Assembly: GCF_003226345.1 (NCBI RefSeq)
Contig: NZ_PDOF01000004.1
Coordinates: 124,001-188,000, forward strand
DNA from: Alteribacter lacisalsi
GTDB taxonomy: Bacteria; Bacillota; Bacilli; Bacillales; Salisediminibacteriaceae
Direction: 5' to 3'
Length of the DNA stretch: 64,000 bases
In this document: piece after piece, positions 43,236 through 52,710 of the stretch
Numbering within the stretch: position 1 is the stretch's first letter
Layout of the letters: each line of letters opens with the position of its first letter
Position numbers and translations under genes: made by a program
Notes under the pieces: model-generated
What the model was told of the DNA's origin: nothing
Databases searched by the model: none
The model's input: only the letters and a program-made list of their open reading frames with translations

Positions 43236-44213
43236 TTATGTTCCTGTCTTCTTCACCCGTGTCTGCAGATCAGGGTTTTCTTCTCGTTCCACAGGTTTCT
43301 TTGACCAGATTGTGGCCAAAATCGGCCCGGAAATGTTGTGCCAGACCGCGGCAATCACGTTTGGCAGCGCCGCTAAAGGACCGAAATGGGCCGTGGCCAG
43401 CGCGACACCGAGACCGGAGTTCTGCATCCCCACTTCAATGGAAATCGCCCGTCTTTTACTTTCATCCAGACGCATAAGAAACGCGGCCAGATAACCAAAG
43501 AACAGCCCACCCAGATTGTGGAGAAGAACGGCTGTGAAAATCAGAAGTCCGGAAGCAGCAATGCTTTCCACGTTGCCGCTTACGACCGCGGAAACAATAA
43601 TAATAATGGCAATAACAGATATGAGCGGAATGACGGAAGCACTTTTATTTACCGCAGCAGGGAAAAGCCTGCGGATCAGAATACCGAGTGCAATTGGAAT
43701 AATGATCACCTGAACGATGGACACAAACATGGCCATCGGGTCCACAGGCAGCCACTGCCCCGCCAGTGCCAGCAGGATGAGCGGTGTTAATATCGGTGCC
43801 AGCATCGTGGAAAAGGACGTCATCGCTACGGATAAGGCAAGGTTCCCTTTTGCCAGATACACCATGACATTGGATGCTGTTCCACCAGGCACGGACCCCA
43901 GAAGTACAAGCCCTGCAGCCAGTTCAGGAGGCAGGTTCAGGATAAAAGCAATAGCCAGAGCCAGGAGGGGCATTACCACATACTGGACGGCTACTCCGAA
44001 GATGACGGGTACCGGCTTCTTGACAACCAATTTAAAATCAACCGGCTTTAAGGTAAGTCCCATCCCGAACATCACGACACCAAGCAATATCGTAATATAG
44101 GCTCCGAGCCCTAAAAACGGCTCCGGGATAAAGTAGGCAATAACGGCAACAGCAATGACCCAGACCGCAAAATATCGTCCTGCTGTTGCACTTATCGTTT
44201 CAAGGATTTTCAT
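43236..44213 (-). CDS. Bile acid:sodium symporter (BASS) family transporter
   Basis: 325 residues, nine to ten membrane helices. Family motifs: GMGLTLKPVDF, SVPGGTASNVMVYLAKGN and EVGMQNSGLGVALA. BASS proteins of this YocS/PanS type move organic anions such as pantoate, 2-keto acids or hydroxy acids with sodium. The ATG overlaps the stop of the upstream GlcD-type oxidase (ATGA), so both are made together and the substrate may be a 2-hydroxy acid. Confidence 0.9.
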   Translation of the reverse strand: MKILETISATAGRYFAVWVIAVAVIAYFIPEPFLGLGAYITILLGVVMFGMGLTLKPVDFKLVVKKPVPVIFGVAVQYVVMPLLALAIAFILNLPPELAAGLVLLGSVPGGTASNVMVYLAKGNLALSVAMTSFSTMLAPILTPLILLALAGQWLPVDPMAMFVSIVQVIIIPIALGILIRRLFPAAVNKSASVIPLISVIAIIIIVSAVVSGNVESIAASGLLIFTAVLLHNLGGLFFGYLAAFLMRLDESKRRAISIEVGMQNSGLGVALATAHFGPLAALPNVIAAVWHNISGPILATIWSKKPVEREENPDLQTRVKKTGT

Positions 44214-45604
44214 AGGCTGTCTCCTTTCCCCGGAACAAGCTTGTTCGGGTTCATAATGCCTTTTGGATCGAGAGCCGCCTTGAGCGCCTGCATCACGTCC
44301 AGCGCTTTATCGTGTTCCTTACGGAGATATTTCATCTTCCCGATGCCCACACCATGCTCACCGGTACACGTGCCACCGCATGCCAGGGCATACTCCACAA
44401 TCGCCTCATTAAACCGGTTGGCTTTACTCACTTCCTCTGCATTGTTTATGTCAATCATGAGAAGCGCGTGGTAGTTACCGTCACCAACGTGTCCCACAAT
44501 GCCTGCATCCACACCTAACTCATCAATAGTCTCTCTTCCGTGACGGATCGCCCCTGCCAGTTCCGAAATGGGCACACATACGTCCGTAACCATCAGTTTT
44601 TTACCGGGATTACCATGGACAAAGGCGTAAGCCAAATTATGCCGTGCCTCCCACAGCTTGTTTCTGGCGGCATTATCTTTTTCAAAAAACACCTCTTCAC
44701 AGTTATGGTCCGCGACGATTTCCTCGGTAAACGCCACATCGTGATTGAGTCCAGGTTCATTCCCATGGAATTCCAGGAACAGCGTCGCTTTTTCCTTATA
44801 TTCCGTCTCACTGAACAGGTTGACCTGTCTGATCGAAGGCTCGTCCACAAGCTCCACCCTGGCGATGGATACGCCCGCCTGTAAAATGGAAACGACGGCT
44901 TCCACCGCATCGTTGACAGTGGGAAAAGAAGCCCGGGCGGCTGCAATATTTTCGGGGATTCCATACACTTTCAATGTCAGCTCGGTTATACAGCCGAGTG
45001 TTCCCTCCGACCCTGTGTAAAGACTGTTCAAATTGTAGCCGGAGCTCGACTTTTGAGCCAGATTTCCGGTCTGGATCGTCTCTCCGTCCGGCAGCACCAC
45101 TTCCAGACTGCGGATCTGGTCCTCCATCACACCGTACTTCACAGAAGTGGTCCCGCTCGCATTTGTGGCAGCCATACCTCCAAGGGTCGCATCCGCTCCC
45201 GGATCCACCGAAAAGAACAATCCGTATTTTTTAAGTTCCTTATTCAACTGCGAGCGGGTCACCCCCGGCTGCACTTTGACAAGAAAGTCCTTCTCTCTGA
45301 TTTCCAGCACCTTATTCATCTGGGAAAAATCAACCGTGATTCCCTTGTCATACGGGATCACATGCCCCTCAAGGCTCGTCCCGAGACCAAAAGGAATCAC
45401 AGGTGTGGACGTGCGGTCCGCGACTTTAATAATCTCACTGACCTGCTCCGTGCTTTCCGGAAACACGACAATATCAGGCAGACTCTCCTTATGATAGGAC
45501 TCATCTTTACTATGCTGTGCAAGCACGGTTTCATTCACCGAAACCTGATCGTCTCTTAAAACACCTTTCAGCTCCTCAAGCAGCTGATTTTCACTCGTTT
45601 TCAT
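44210..45604 (-). CDS. glcD: FAD-linked 2-hydroxyacid dehydrogenase (glycolate oxidase GlcD / D-lactate dehydrogenase type)
   Basis: 464 residues from the ATG at 45604 (GAGGTG eight bases upstream). FAD_binding_4 domain with IPFGLGTSLEGHVIP and DPGADATLGGMAATNASGT, and the C-terminal FAD-oxidase domain with CGGTCTGEHGVGIGKMKYL. It oxidises a D-2-hydroxy acid (glycolate, D-lactate or similar). No GlcE/GlcF partner genes nearby, which favours a stand-alone D-lactate-type enzyme. Confidence 0.9.
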   Translation of the reverse strand: MKTSENQLLEELKGVLRDDQVSVNETVLAQHSKDESYHKESLPDIVVFPESTEQVSEIIKVADRTSTPVIPFGLGTSLEGHVIPYDKGITVDFSQMNKVLEIREKDFLVKVQPGVTRSQLNKELKKYGLFFSVDPGADATLGGMAATNASGTTSVKYGVMEDQIRSLEVVLPDGETIQTGNLAQKSSSGYNLNSLYTGSEGTLGCITELTLKVYGIPENIAAARASFPTVNDAVEAVVSILQAGVSIARVELVDEPSIRQVNLFSETEYKEKATLFLEFHGNEPGLNHDVAFTEEIVADHNCEEVFFEKDNAARNKLWEARHNLAYAFVHGNPGKKLMVTDVCVPISELAGAIRHGRETIDELGVDAGIVGHVGDGNYHALLMIDINNAEEVSKANRFNEAIVEYALACGGTCTGEHGVGIGKMKYLRKEHDKALDVMQALKAALDPKGIMNPNKLVPGKGDSL

Positions 45605-45643
45605 AAGGACCACACCTCGTCTGTGTATTTGCAAACCTGTCAT

Positions 45644-45890
45644 TCGAATTATACATAAAAATCTGATAATTTCAACGATGGCTGCGGAATTAACGAGTGA
45701 TTGGACCTGTCCAAAATCACATAATATATCTTTGACGAACTGGAGAGTTAAAATTTGAGGCAGTTGACTCGTTTTAAATAGTAGAGAATCTCTCTGTTTA
45801 AGTCCTGGTCCATTATTTACATTAGAATAGATCGCGGCACAACTAGGATAAAAAAACTACTTTTAAGTATTGGAGCGTTTACATTCATAA
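45644..45890. other. Intergenic stretch, nothing recognised
   Basis: About 250 AT-rich bases between the divergent glcD gene and the promoter of the SAM-riboswitch operon. No coding frame or clear hairpin; it should contain the glcD promoter. Confidence 0.4.
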
Positions 45891-45896
45891 AGGAGG

Positions 45897-45926
45897 TTGA
45901 CACTTTCTTTCATAGAACGTTATGAT
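45897..45926 (+). promoter_or_regulatory. Sigma-A promoter of the metNPQ riboswitch operon
   Basis: TTGACA, 18-bp spacer, TATGAT. Transcription would begin about 40 bases before the SAM aptamer. Confidence 0.8.
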
Positions 45927-45969
45927 TATTCACAATTCATTATTTTTTAGCTAATTAAATAATAATTTT

Positions 45970-46088
45970 CTTATCAAGAGAGGCAGAGGGATATGGCCCT
46001 GTGACGCCTCGGCAGCGGACTCCGGTGACGACTGGAGAACTGTGCCAATTCCATCGAGCTTACCTTACCGATAAGTTCGAAAGATAAG
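45970..46088 (+). promoter_or_regulatory. SAM-I (S-box) riboswitch upstream of metN2
   Basis: CTTATCAAGAGAGGCAGAGGGA opens the aptamer in two blocks (CTTATCAAGAG and AGGCAGAGGGA), TGGCCC and GCCTCGGCAGC follow, then GTGCCAATTCCA, and GATAAG at 46083-46088 closes P1. A terminator at 46110-46146 completes the switch: high SAM stops transcription of the methionine transporter genes. Confidence 0.95.
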
Positions 46089-46109
46089 AAGTGCGGTAAT
46101 GACTGATTT

Positions 46110-46146
46110 ATCCTCTTCTTATTTTGATAAGGAGAGGATTTTTTGC
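46110..46146 (+). terminator. Riboswitch-controlled terminator
   Basis: ATCCTCTTCTTAT and ATAAGGAGAGGAT pair over 13 positions (one G-T) around TTTG and six T follow. Located directly before the metN2 ribosome binding site. Confidence 0.93.
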
Positions 46147-46165
46147 ATTTAAAGGAGTGAAGGCA

Positions 46166-47197
46166 ATGATAACCTTCGACAACGTCTCAAAAACGTATGA
46201 AGGAAATGAAGGAACAGTAACAGCAGTCAAAGACGTGTCGTTTACCGTAAATAAAGGGGATATCTTTGGTGTGATCGGATTCAGCGGTGCAGGAAAAAGT
46301 ACTCTCGTCCGGTGTGTAAACCTTCTTGAGGAACCTACTGCAGGAGAGGTAAGGGTCAACGGACGGGATATGAAAAGCCTTTCGGCAAAAGAGCTGAGAG
46401 AAGCCAGGAAGAAAATCGGCATGATATTTCAGCACTTTAACTTGTGTGAATCCAAAACCGTCTATGCAAATATCGCCATTTCCCTGCAGCTGAGCAAAAC
46501 GCCGAAAGCGGAAGTGAAAAAGAGAGTTATGGATCTCCTGTCCTTTGTTGGTCTCAGCGACAAAGCTGACAGCTACCCTGATCAGCTTTCAGGAGGTCAG
46601 AAGCAGCGGGTAGGTATAGCCCGGGCGTTGGCTACTTCACCGGAAGTGCTGTTGTGTGACGAAGCAACATCGGCTCTTGATCCACAGACTACAAAATCGA
46701 TCCTTGATCTGCTTAAAAAAGTAAATCGTGAATTTGGTATTACCATACTTATCATCACACACGAAATGCCGGTCATCCGTGATATCTGTAACAGGGTGGC
46801 CGTAATGGAAAATGGGGAAGTCATCGAGTCAGGCAGCGTATTTGACCTTTTTTCACGGCCTAAGGCATCCACGACGAAAAACTTTGTCAGCTCTGTGATG
46901 CAGGACAAGCTCCCGGCATCGGTCCTGACTCAGTTACAGACAGACGGCAAAAACCATCATATCTACAGGATTCTCTTTGAAGGAGAGATGGCCAGTCAGC
47001 CTGTCCTGTCAAGATTGGGCAGGCAGTTTGATCTGGAAGTGAACGTCCTGCACGGGCATATTACTGAGCTTCAGGAAAAGGCGTTCGGCAACCTGATTGT
47101 CGAATTAAACGGCGAGCCAAAGCAGATTCAAGGGGCTGTCTCGTTTATCGGAGAGAATTTCACTATAAGGGAGGTGGACATCCATGAGGGATACTGA
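46166..47197 (+). CDS. metN: Methionine ABC transporter ATPase MetN, set 2
   Basis: 343 residues: ABC core with Walker A GFSGAGKST, signature LSGGQKQR, Walker B VLLCDEA and switch THE, followed by a C-terminal NIL domain (about 260-343) that senses methionine. Note DEATSALDP in the D-loop region. AAGGAG lies eight bases before the ATG. First gene of the S-box operon, overlapping the permease gene. Confidence 0.95.
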   Translation: MITFDNVSKTYEGNEGTVTAVKDVSFTVNKGDIFGVIGFSGAGKSTLVRCVNLLEEPTAGEVRVNGRDMKSLSAKELREARKKIGMIFQHFNLCESKTVYANIAISLQLSKTPKAEVKKRVMDLLSFVGLSDKADSYPDQLSGGQKQRVGIARALATSPEVLLCDEATSALDPQTTKSILDLLKKVNREFGITILIITHEMPVIRDICNRVAVMENGEVIESGSVFDLFSRPKASTTKNFVSSVMQDKLPASVLTQLQTDGKNHHIYRILFEGEMASQPVLSRLGRQFDLEVNVLHGHITELQEKAFGNLIVELNGEPKQIQGAVSFIGENFTIREVDIHEGY

Positions 47198-47849
47198 TTG
47201 GAGTACGTTTTGGGTCCGGGTGTGGGAAGCCACCCTTGAAACCCTGGCAATGACAGCTTTTCCATTAGTTTTTGCCAGCCTGATCGGAATTCCACTCGGG
47301 GTAGCGGTCGTTGTCACACGAAAGGGTCAGTTATTCGAACACAGAGTGGCCTTTGTCATTTTAAATACCATTGTTAACATGGTCCGTTCCGTTCCGTTTA
47401 TTATTCTGCTGGTTGCACTTATCCCATTAACAAGGCTGATCGTAGGCACAACGATTGGCACGACGGCAGCCATGGTTCCCCTGGTTATATTCGCGGCACC
47501 ATTTATTGCCCGTCTTGTTGAAAGCAGCCTCCTGGAAGTCGATCCAGGCGTGACCGAAGCGGCCAAGTCCATGGGAGCAACCCCGTGGCAGATTATTTTT
47601 AGGTTTTTAATTCCCGAGGCGCTGAGCTCACTTGTGCTCAACTTAACCATTGCCACGGTAGGTCTTGTAGGAGCCTCTGCCATGGCAGGCGCAATCGGTT
47701 CCGGCGGCCTTGGAGACCTGGCAATCGCTTATGGATATCAGCGCTTCCACACAGACGTTATGATCGTAACGGTTATTCTGCTTATTATTATCGTTCAGGT
47801 TATTCAGGCAGGAGGAAACCACTTATCACGGGCAATCCGCCGGAGATAA
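47184..47849 (+). CDS. metI: Methionine ABC transporter permease MetI/MetP, set 2
   Basis: 221 residues, five membrane helices, with the coupling loop EAAKSMGATPWQIIFRFLIPEA. Start overlaps the metN stop by 14 bp. Works with the ATPase upstream and the lipoprotein downstream. Confidence 0.95.
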   Translation: MRDTDWSTFWVRVWEATLETLAMTAFPLVFASLIGIPLGVAVVVTRKGQLFEHRVAFVILNTIVNMVRSVPFIILLVALIPLTRLIVGTTIGTTAAMVPLVIFAAPFIARLVESSLLEVDPGVTEAAKSMGATPWQIIFRFLIPEALSSLVLNLTIATVGLVGASAMAGAIGSGGLGDLAIAYGYQRFHTDVMIVTVILLIIIVQVIQAGGNHLSRAIRRR

Positions 47850-47983
47850 CAGTTATTCATTTCTGAACGGATTCCACAGTGGTGAGTTCGTTCAACGAAG
47901 CTGCATGACAATGAGGTGTTATTGCACCTTAGTCATTCCAAGAAAACTGAAAAAATATATGAAACTGACAGGAGGAACAATAA

Positions 47984-48814
47984 ATGAAGAAGGTACTAAT
48001 CACAGCGTTATCAGCATTATCTCTTACAGCACTTGCCGCCTGCGGAGGTGGAGAAGGCGACGAAAACACAGTAACAGTCGGTGTAAACGGATCAGGCATC
48101 CCATTGTGGGAGTACATGGCTGATAAAGCAGAAGAAGAAGGCATAACAATAGAAATCCAGGAATTCTCCGACTATGTAAGACCGAACATGGCACTGGCTG
48201 ATGGAGAAGTAGATTTTAATGCATTTCAGACGATTTCCTATTTTGATAATTTTATTGAAGAACACAACCTGGACCTGGAGCCGATTGCAGGAACGTATAT
48301 TGCACCAATGGGTCTTTATTCCGATAAATACGAATCTCACGAAGAGATCCCGGAAGGCGCTACGGTTGCCGTCCCGCAGGAGGAAACGAACCAGGGACGT
48401 GCGCTTCTCCTGCTTCAGGAAGCAGGATTTATTGAACTGCCGGAAAACTTTGACGGTATTGGAGATGCCAGTGACATCGTGGAAAACCACCATGACCTGA
48501 ACATTGAAGAAGTACAGGCTGCCCACACACCACGCGTCATTCCAGATGTGGATGCATCTGTAATCAATAATGGTGTAGCAGTAGAGGCAGGTTATATCCC
48601 GGTAAACGACGCCATTTTTATTGAAGACGCAGACGGAGCTGCTGCCTATGTAAATATTCTTGCAGTGCAGGCTGAAGACCAGGACAATGAGACACTTCAG
48701 CGTATTGCCGAGCTCTATCATGAAGAAGATACTCAGGAGTTTATCATCGACCTGTATGAAAATTCACTTCTGCCGACATTTATTGATGATATGGATGAAT
48801 TAAGAGAGTATTAA
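47984..48814 (+). CDS. metQ: Methionine-binding lipoprotein MetQ, set 2
   Basis: 276 residues: lipobox LAAC (Cys20), short Gly-rich linker and NlpA-type binding domain with VDFNAFQTISYFDNFIEEHN. Binds methionine at the outer face of the membrane. GGAGG precedes the ATG; 134 bp after metI, still part of the SAM-riboswitch operon. Confidence 0.94.
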   Translation: MKKVLITALSALSLTALAACGGGEGDENTVTVGVNGSGIPLWEYMADKAEEEGITIEIQEFSDYVRPNMALADGEVDFNAFQTISYFDNFIEEHNLDLEPIAGTYIAPMGLYSDKYESHEEIPEGATVAVPQEETNQGRALLLLQEAGFIELPENFDGIGDASDIVENHHDLNIEEVQAAHTPRVIPDVDASVINNGVAVEAGYIPVNDAIFIEDADGAAAYVNILAVQAEDQDNETLQRIAELYHEEDTQEFIIDLYENSLLPTFIDDMDELREY

Positions 48815-48968
48815 ACTTTAATCAGAAGGCGGCTGTATCAACCAAAAGCAGATTGACAATGGTTCCTCCTCGCTACTAACACGAGAAACCTGCTTGTGCA
48901 GATCTTTTAAAAGAGTGTAGCGCTTCTGCTCCATGCTTCAGGGGTGCTAACAAGCCATTCACAAACAA

Positions 48969-49016
48969 AATCACATGCGATTTCATAGCAGAAATCACAT
49001 GTGATTTTTTGTTTTT
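48969..49016. terminator. Terminator of the metNIQ operon
   Basis: AATCACATGCGATTTC and GAAATCACATGTGATT pair over 16 positions (one mismatch) around ATAGCA; TTTTGTTTTT follows. It could also serve the convergent operon on the minus strand. Confidence 0.88.
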
Positions 49017-49101
49017 AAATCCGTATTTTATGGTTAAATTTCGCACACCATAGGTGGCGGTTTTATTGCTTTTTTCATAAGATTTCCATGGGTTTGTCCT
49101 G

Positions 49102-50235
49102 TTAAGTAAACGCTCTTTTTCCTATTGAACGGAGGACGATATCATCGGATGGAGGATTATGAAGACCGGCACGTACATCCCGAAAATACCGTTGAAGAGG
49201 ACTCTTTCTTGCTAGGCTGCGGGCACCGGCAATCCTCATCGCCAGGTCAACGATGCGGTTGGCACTGTTGGTGACGATGTACTTTGTGGCGGCAAGATCC
49301 GAAGCTGCCCGTTTCCGCCCGGCAGGTTCCTGCTCCCATTTTTCAACGGTGCGGTACAGTACCTGTCGGCAGGTAAACAGCTCTGCATCCATTTCTCCTG
49401 TTTTCTGCTGTATCTCCGGTGTCTCACAGATCGGACCCGGCAGCGTTGAGGGTCTGAACTGACTGGCAAAGTGAACAGCTTCATTTCTTGCCGCTGCTGC
49501 TATCCCAAGATAGACAGCCGGTACCTGCAGATACCACCCTTCAGGGACCGGGTTTTTCTTGTGTGTAAAAAGAAGGTCCTCTTCTCTCACATACACATCA
49601 TTGAGACACAAGTCATCACTCTTTGTAGCTCGCATTGAAATCGTATCCCATGTTTCTTTGACACTGATCCCCTGCAGACGGTGATCGACGAGAAAGGTCC
49701 CTTTAGTATCGGTCTGGTCAATCCGTGCGGTAACAACGGAGTAATCGAGAGCAGTGGCCATGGAGGTAAACGACTTTGTTCCGTGCAAAATCCAGCCTCC
49801 GTCTTTTTTTACAGCAAGGGTAGTCGGCAATCCCCCTCTGGAAGGGCTTCCTGTTGCGTGCTCTGTCGCTGCCTGGTTGATAAGAACCTGATCCTGCACC
49901 ACCTTTTTACATAGCGTTTCAAAGGCCGCTCCCCGCCAGTTATTCTTCTCCGCCGCTTCAAGGATCACACCCAGGTGCCAGCCGACAGACAACGCAGTCG
50001 CCCCGTCCCCGGCAGCGATCACCTCCTGAAACTCCAGAAATTCCTTGAGTCCAAAGCCTTCACCGCCATATTTTTTAGGTACAGTCAATGACAGAAAACC
50101 GGCTTCCTTCAAGTCATTGAAGTTCTCAGTCGGGAACAGATTGTTCTCATCATAATAAGCAGCACGTTCACTGAAAGCCCGGGCAAGCTCTTCAGCCTTT
50201 TGGAAAACAGGCACAACACGTGCAATAGCCATCAT
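49102..50235 (-). CDS. Acyl-CoA dehydrogenase-fold flavin monooxygenase (SfnC/DszC-like)
   Basis: 377 residues, acyl-CoA dehydrogenase fold: N-terminal helical part with FLSLTVPKKYGGEGFG, middle beta domain with GTKSFTSMA, C-terminal helices. Proteins of this group in sulfur operons are reduced-flavin monooxygenases (DszC, SfnC, YdbM type) rather than beta-oxidation enzymes; the context here, third gene of a SAM-riboswitch operon, supports this. AGGAGG lies before a double ATG. The exact sulfur substrate is unknown. Confidence 0.8.
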   Translation of the reverse strand: MMAIARVVPVFQKAEELARAFSERAAYYDENNLFPTENFNDLKEAGFLSLTVPKKYGGEGFGLKEFLEFQEVIAAGDGATALSVGWHLGVILEAAEKNNWRGAAFETLCKKVVQDQVLINQAATEHATGSPSRGGLPTTLAVKKDGGWILHGTKSFTSMATALDYSVVTARIDQTDTKGTFLVDHRLQGISVKETWDTISMRATKSDDLCLNDVYVREEDLLFTHKKNPVPEGWYLQVPAVYLGIAAAARNEAVHFASQFRPSTLPGPICETPEIQQKTGEMDAELFTCRQVLYRTVEKWEQEPAGRKRAASDLAATKYIVTNSANRIVDLAMRIAGARSLARKSPLQRYFRDVRAGLHNPPSDDIVLRSIGKRAFT

Positions 50236-50301
50236 TACTTCCTCCTCGTGCGGGGTCTGACCCTCTGATCACAGTTTCATAATTTGTCAGGCCCCCTTGT
50301 A

Positions 50302-51126
50302 TTATTCTTTCATCCAGCCGGGATAGTTGAACCCTTCGAAATCCTCTTCGATCACCTGTCTGAAGTGGTCGGATTCTATCGCTTTTTTAATATCCTCTAC
50401 AAAAGGCTCGTCAGTGTCTTCGGTGCGTACAACAATCTGGTTCTGTATTTCAGGCGGCATGTTGTCAACGATCAGAGCGTCATCCAAATCCATGCCGGCT
50501 GACAGGGCGAAATTCCCGTTTACTGCTGCAAGATCCAGTGACTCAAGAGACCGAGGGAGCTGCCCTGCTTCAATTTCCTTAAACTGCAGATTGAGAGGAT
50601 TGCTCGTCACATCCTCAGGAGAGGACCGGATCGGGTCCGCATCTTCACTGATTTCAATCAGTCCGGCATCGCGTAACACGGTCAGCCCTCTTGAGAGGTT
50701 GGTCGGATCATTCGCAACACCGACAGTAATGCCTTCTTCAATATCATCCAGTGATTCAAAGCGATCAGAGTAGAGGCCGATCGGTGCTGTTGGAACCGGG
50801 ATGACAAGGGATAAGTCCATATCACGGTCTTCTGTAAAAGCATTCAAATACACTTCATGCTGAAACAGGTTTGCATCAATTGAACCGTCATCAAGAGAGA
50901 GATTCGGGTGGACATAATCACTGAACTCCACGATACTCACCTCGTATCCAAGCTCCTCAAGCTCAGGCTTGACCGCCCACTCAAGCATTTCTGTATAGGG
51001 AACGGTTCCCCCAAGTACAAGCTCCTGTTTTTCCAGTCCGGAGGCACCTTCATTGGCCCCGCATGCCGTTAGTACAGCCACTCCGGAAAATACCAAAGCA
51101 AATAATCCTGTCTGTGGTCTGGTCAT
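50302..51126 (-). CDS. MetQ/NlpA-family binding lipoprotein without own permease, set 3
   Basis: 274 residues: lipobox VLTAC (Cys22), NlpA-type binding domain with IDANLFQHEVYLNAFTEDRD. The ATG overlaps the stop of the upstream monooxygenase gene (ATGA). No ATPase or permease gene is in this operon, so it probably feeds the MetN-MetI pairs encoded nearby. Its ligand may be a sulfur compound processed by the neighbouring monooxygenases. Confidence 0.88.
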   Translation of the reverse strand: MTRPQTGLFALVFSGVAVLTACGANEGASGLEKQELVLGGTVPYTEMLEWAVKPELEELGYEVSIVEFSDYVHPNLSLDDGSIDANLFQHEVYLNAFTEDRDMDLSLVIPVPTAPIGLYSDRFESLDDIEEGITVGVANDPTNLSRGLTVLRDAGLIEISEDADPIRSSPEDVTSNPLNLQFKEIEAGQLPRSLESLDLAAVNGNFALSAGMDLDDALIVDNMPPEIQNQIVVRTEDTDEPFVEDIKKAIESDHFRQVIEEDFEGFNYPGWMKE

Positions 51127-52538
51127 CTTGTTTTTTCTCCTTTCGCTTCAAAGGTTTCTGGTTTCACTTTATAGCCGTACCCCGGATGATCGTCAGGAAG
51201 ATGGGCACTTTCGTGATCGAACAGCTTCTCACGGAGTGTCCCTTCCTTGTAGGATGTTTTATAAATTCCTCTGACCTGAAGCTCGGGAACAACGAGATCA
51301 ACAAATGCTTCCAGGTCTCCCGGGGTTAGGAGATGGTTCAGGTTGAAGCCGTCCACACCGGACTCTTCGAACTGTTTCTGGATGCCATCTGCTACCTGCT
51401 GTGGATTACCGACAATGTACGTTTCCCGATCAATATGTTCAAAGCGGCTCAGCACCTGACGGATCGTGGGCTGCTTTTTTGGATCTCTGTCCACTGTAGC
51501 CTGCTTGTAGTGTGCGTGCTCGGTCTTTTTGAAATCAAAAGGAAGGGATGGGTCCAGGGATTCATAGAATGACAGATCTTGACCGCTCGCTCCTGCGAAC
51601 TGGGCTTTAGCGGAATCTACACTCCATAAATCATCGTACTCAGCAAATTTACGTTCTGCTTCCTCCGTTGTCGGAGCCACCACTACATTCAAAAAGGAAA
51701 AGAACTTCAGATGATCAGGGTTACGCCCCAGTTCCCGCGCCTGTGCCTTTATGTCCTCAATGTATTCCCGGATTTTCAGCGGCGTCGGGCCTCCCACGAA
51801 GATGCATTCAGCGTGCCTGGCAGCAAATGCACGTCCTTTTTCTGATGTCCCTGCCTGATACAGAACGGGGGTGCGCTGGGGAGATGGTTCACTGAGGTGA
51901 GGCCCTGCCACACTGAAGAAATTTCCCTTATGATTGATTTCATGAACGCTATCCGGGTTCACAAGGGTACTGTTGTCTCCATCCTCAACGACAGCCTCTT
52001 CTTCCCAGCTGCCTTCCCAAAGCTTATAGGATACATCGAGAAATTCATCAGCAATCGTATAACGCTTATCGTGACGGACCATATCTTCAAGGCCGAAATT
52101 ACGCGCTGCGTTTGGAAGGTATGAGGTGACCACGTTCCACGCAATCCGTCCATTTGTAAGGTGATCGAGGCTGGAAAACCTGCGGGCATTCGAAAACGGC
52201 TGTTCATAGGTGGTGCTGATCGTGATGGCAAACGACAAATGTTTCGTCACACTGGCCATAAAAGGAACCACATAAGAGGCATCGATCGCCGGGACCTGCA
52301 TGCCGTCCCGCAGGGATGGCCCCCTGCTTTGGCGGTACGTGTCATAAATTCCTAGCACTTCGGCGAAAAAAACAGCGTCAAACTTCCCTTTTTCAAGAAG
52401 ACCTGCAATCTCCATCCAATAGTGAGGATCTTTGTATTCACGGTGTCTCCGGCTGTTTTCGTGCTTCCATAACCCATGGGAATTGTGCATGGCACTTGTC
52501 ATGTCAAAAGCATTCAGGATTAATTGTTTCGTCATCAA
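51123..52538 (-). CDS. NtaA/SnaA/DszA-family FMN-dependent monooxygenase
   Basis: 471 residues, luciferase-like barrel of the nitrilotriacetate monooxygenase A family: FDAVFFAEVLGIYDTY, AITISTTYEQPFSNARRFSSLDHLTNGRIAWNVVTS (given here in parts: TTYEQPF, ARRFSSLDHL, GRIAWNVVTS) and VLYQAGTSEKGRAFAARHAE. Such enzymes use reduced FMN to open C-S or C-N bonds. First gene after a SAM-I riboswitch, so it is expressed when SAM/methionine is scarce, consistent with sulfur scavenging. No flavin reductase gene is adjacent. Confidence 0.88.
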   Translation of the reverse strand: MMTKQLILNAFDMTSAMHNSHGLWKHENSRRHREYKDPHYWMEIAGLLEKGKFDAVFFAEVLGIYDTYRQSRGPSLRDGMQVPAIDASYVVPFMASVTKHLSFAITISTTYEQPFSNARRFSSLDHLTNGRIAWNVVTSYLPNAARNFGLEDMVRHDKRYTIADEFLDVSYKLWEGSWEEEAVVEDGDNSTLVNPDSVHEINHKGNFFSVAGPHLSEPSPQRTPVLYQAGTSEKGRAFAARHAECIFVGGPTPLKIREYIEDIKAQARELGRNPDHLKFFSFLNVVVAPTTEEAERKFAEYDDLWSVDSAKAQFAGASGQDLSFYESLDPSLPFDFKKTEHAHYKQATVDRDPKKQPTIRQVLSRFEHIDRETYIVGNPQQVADGIQKQFEESGVDGFNLNHLLTPGDLEAFVDLVVPELQVRGIYKTSYKEGTLREKLFDHESAHLPDDHPGYGYKVKPETFEAKGEKTR

Positions 52539-52650
52539 TAAACTCTCCTTTTTCCTTAGTATTCAGATAAATTTACTCGGATAAAAACTTGAATGAACGT
52601 CATCACCCTCCTTGTAAGCCAGGTTCAGAAAGAAGGGGCGTCTTTCAGAA

Positions 52651-52687
52651 AACAACAAAACCCTCTTCCTGAAAAAAGAAGAGGGTG
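52651..52687 (-). terminator. Terminator of the second SAM riboswitch
   Basis: On the minus strand ACCCTCTTC and GAAGAGGGT pair around TTTTTTCAG and are followed by TTTGTTG. It lies between the aptamer and the monooxygenase gene. Confidence 0.88.
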
Positions 52688-52710
52688 TAGGTACTGATAC
52701 ATCAACTCTT

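Noticed and set aside
48092-48721. 209-codon minus-strand frame
   Set aside because: Antisense to metQ of set 2; composition is Cys/Phe-rich and without start signals, typical of a shadow frame.
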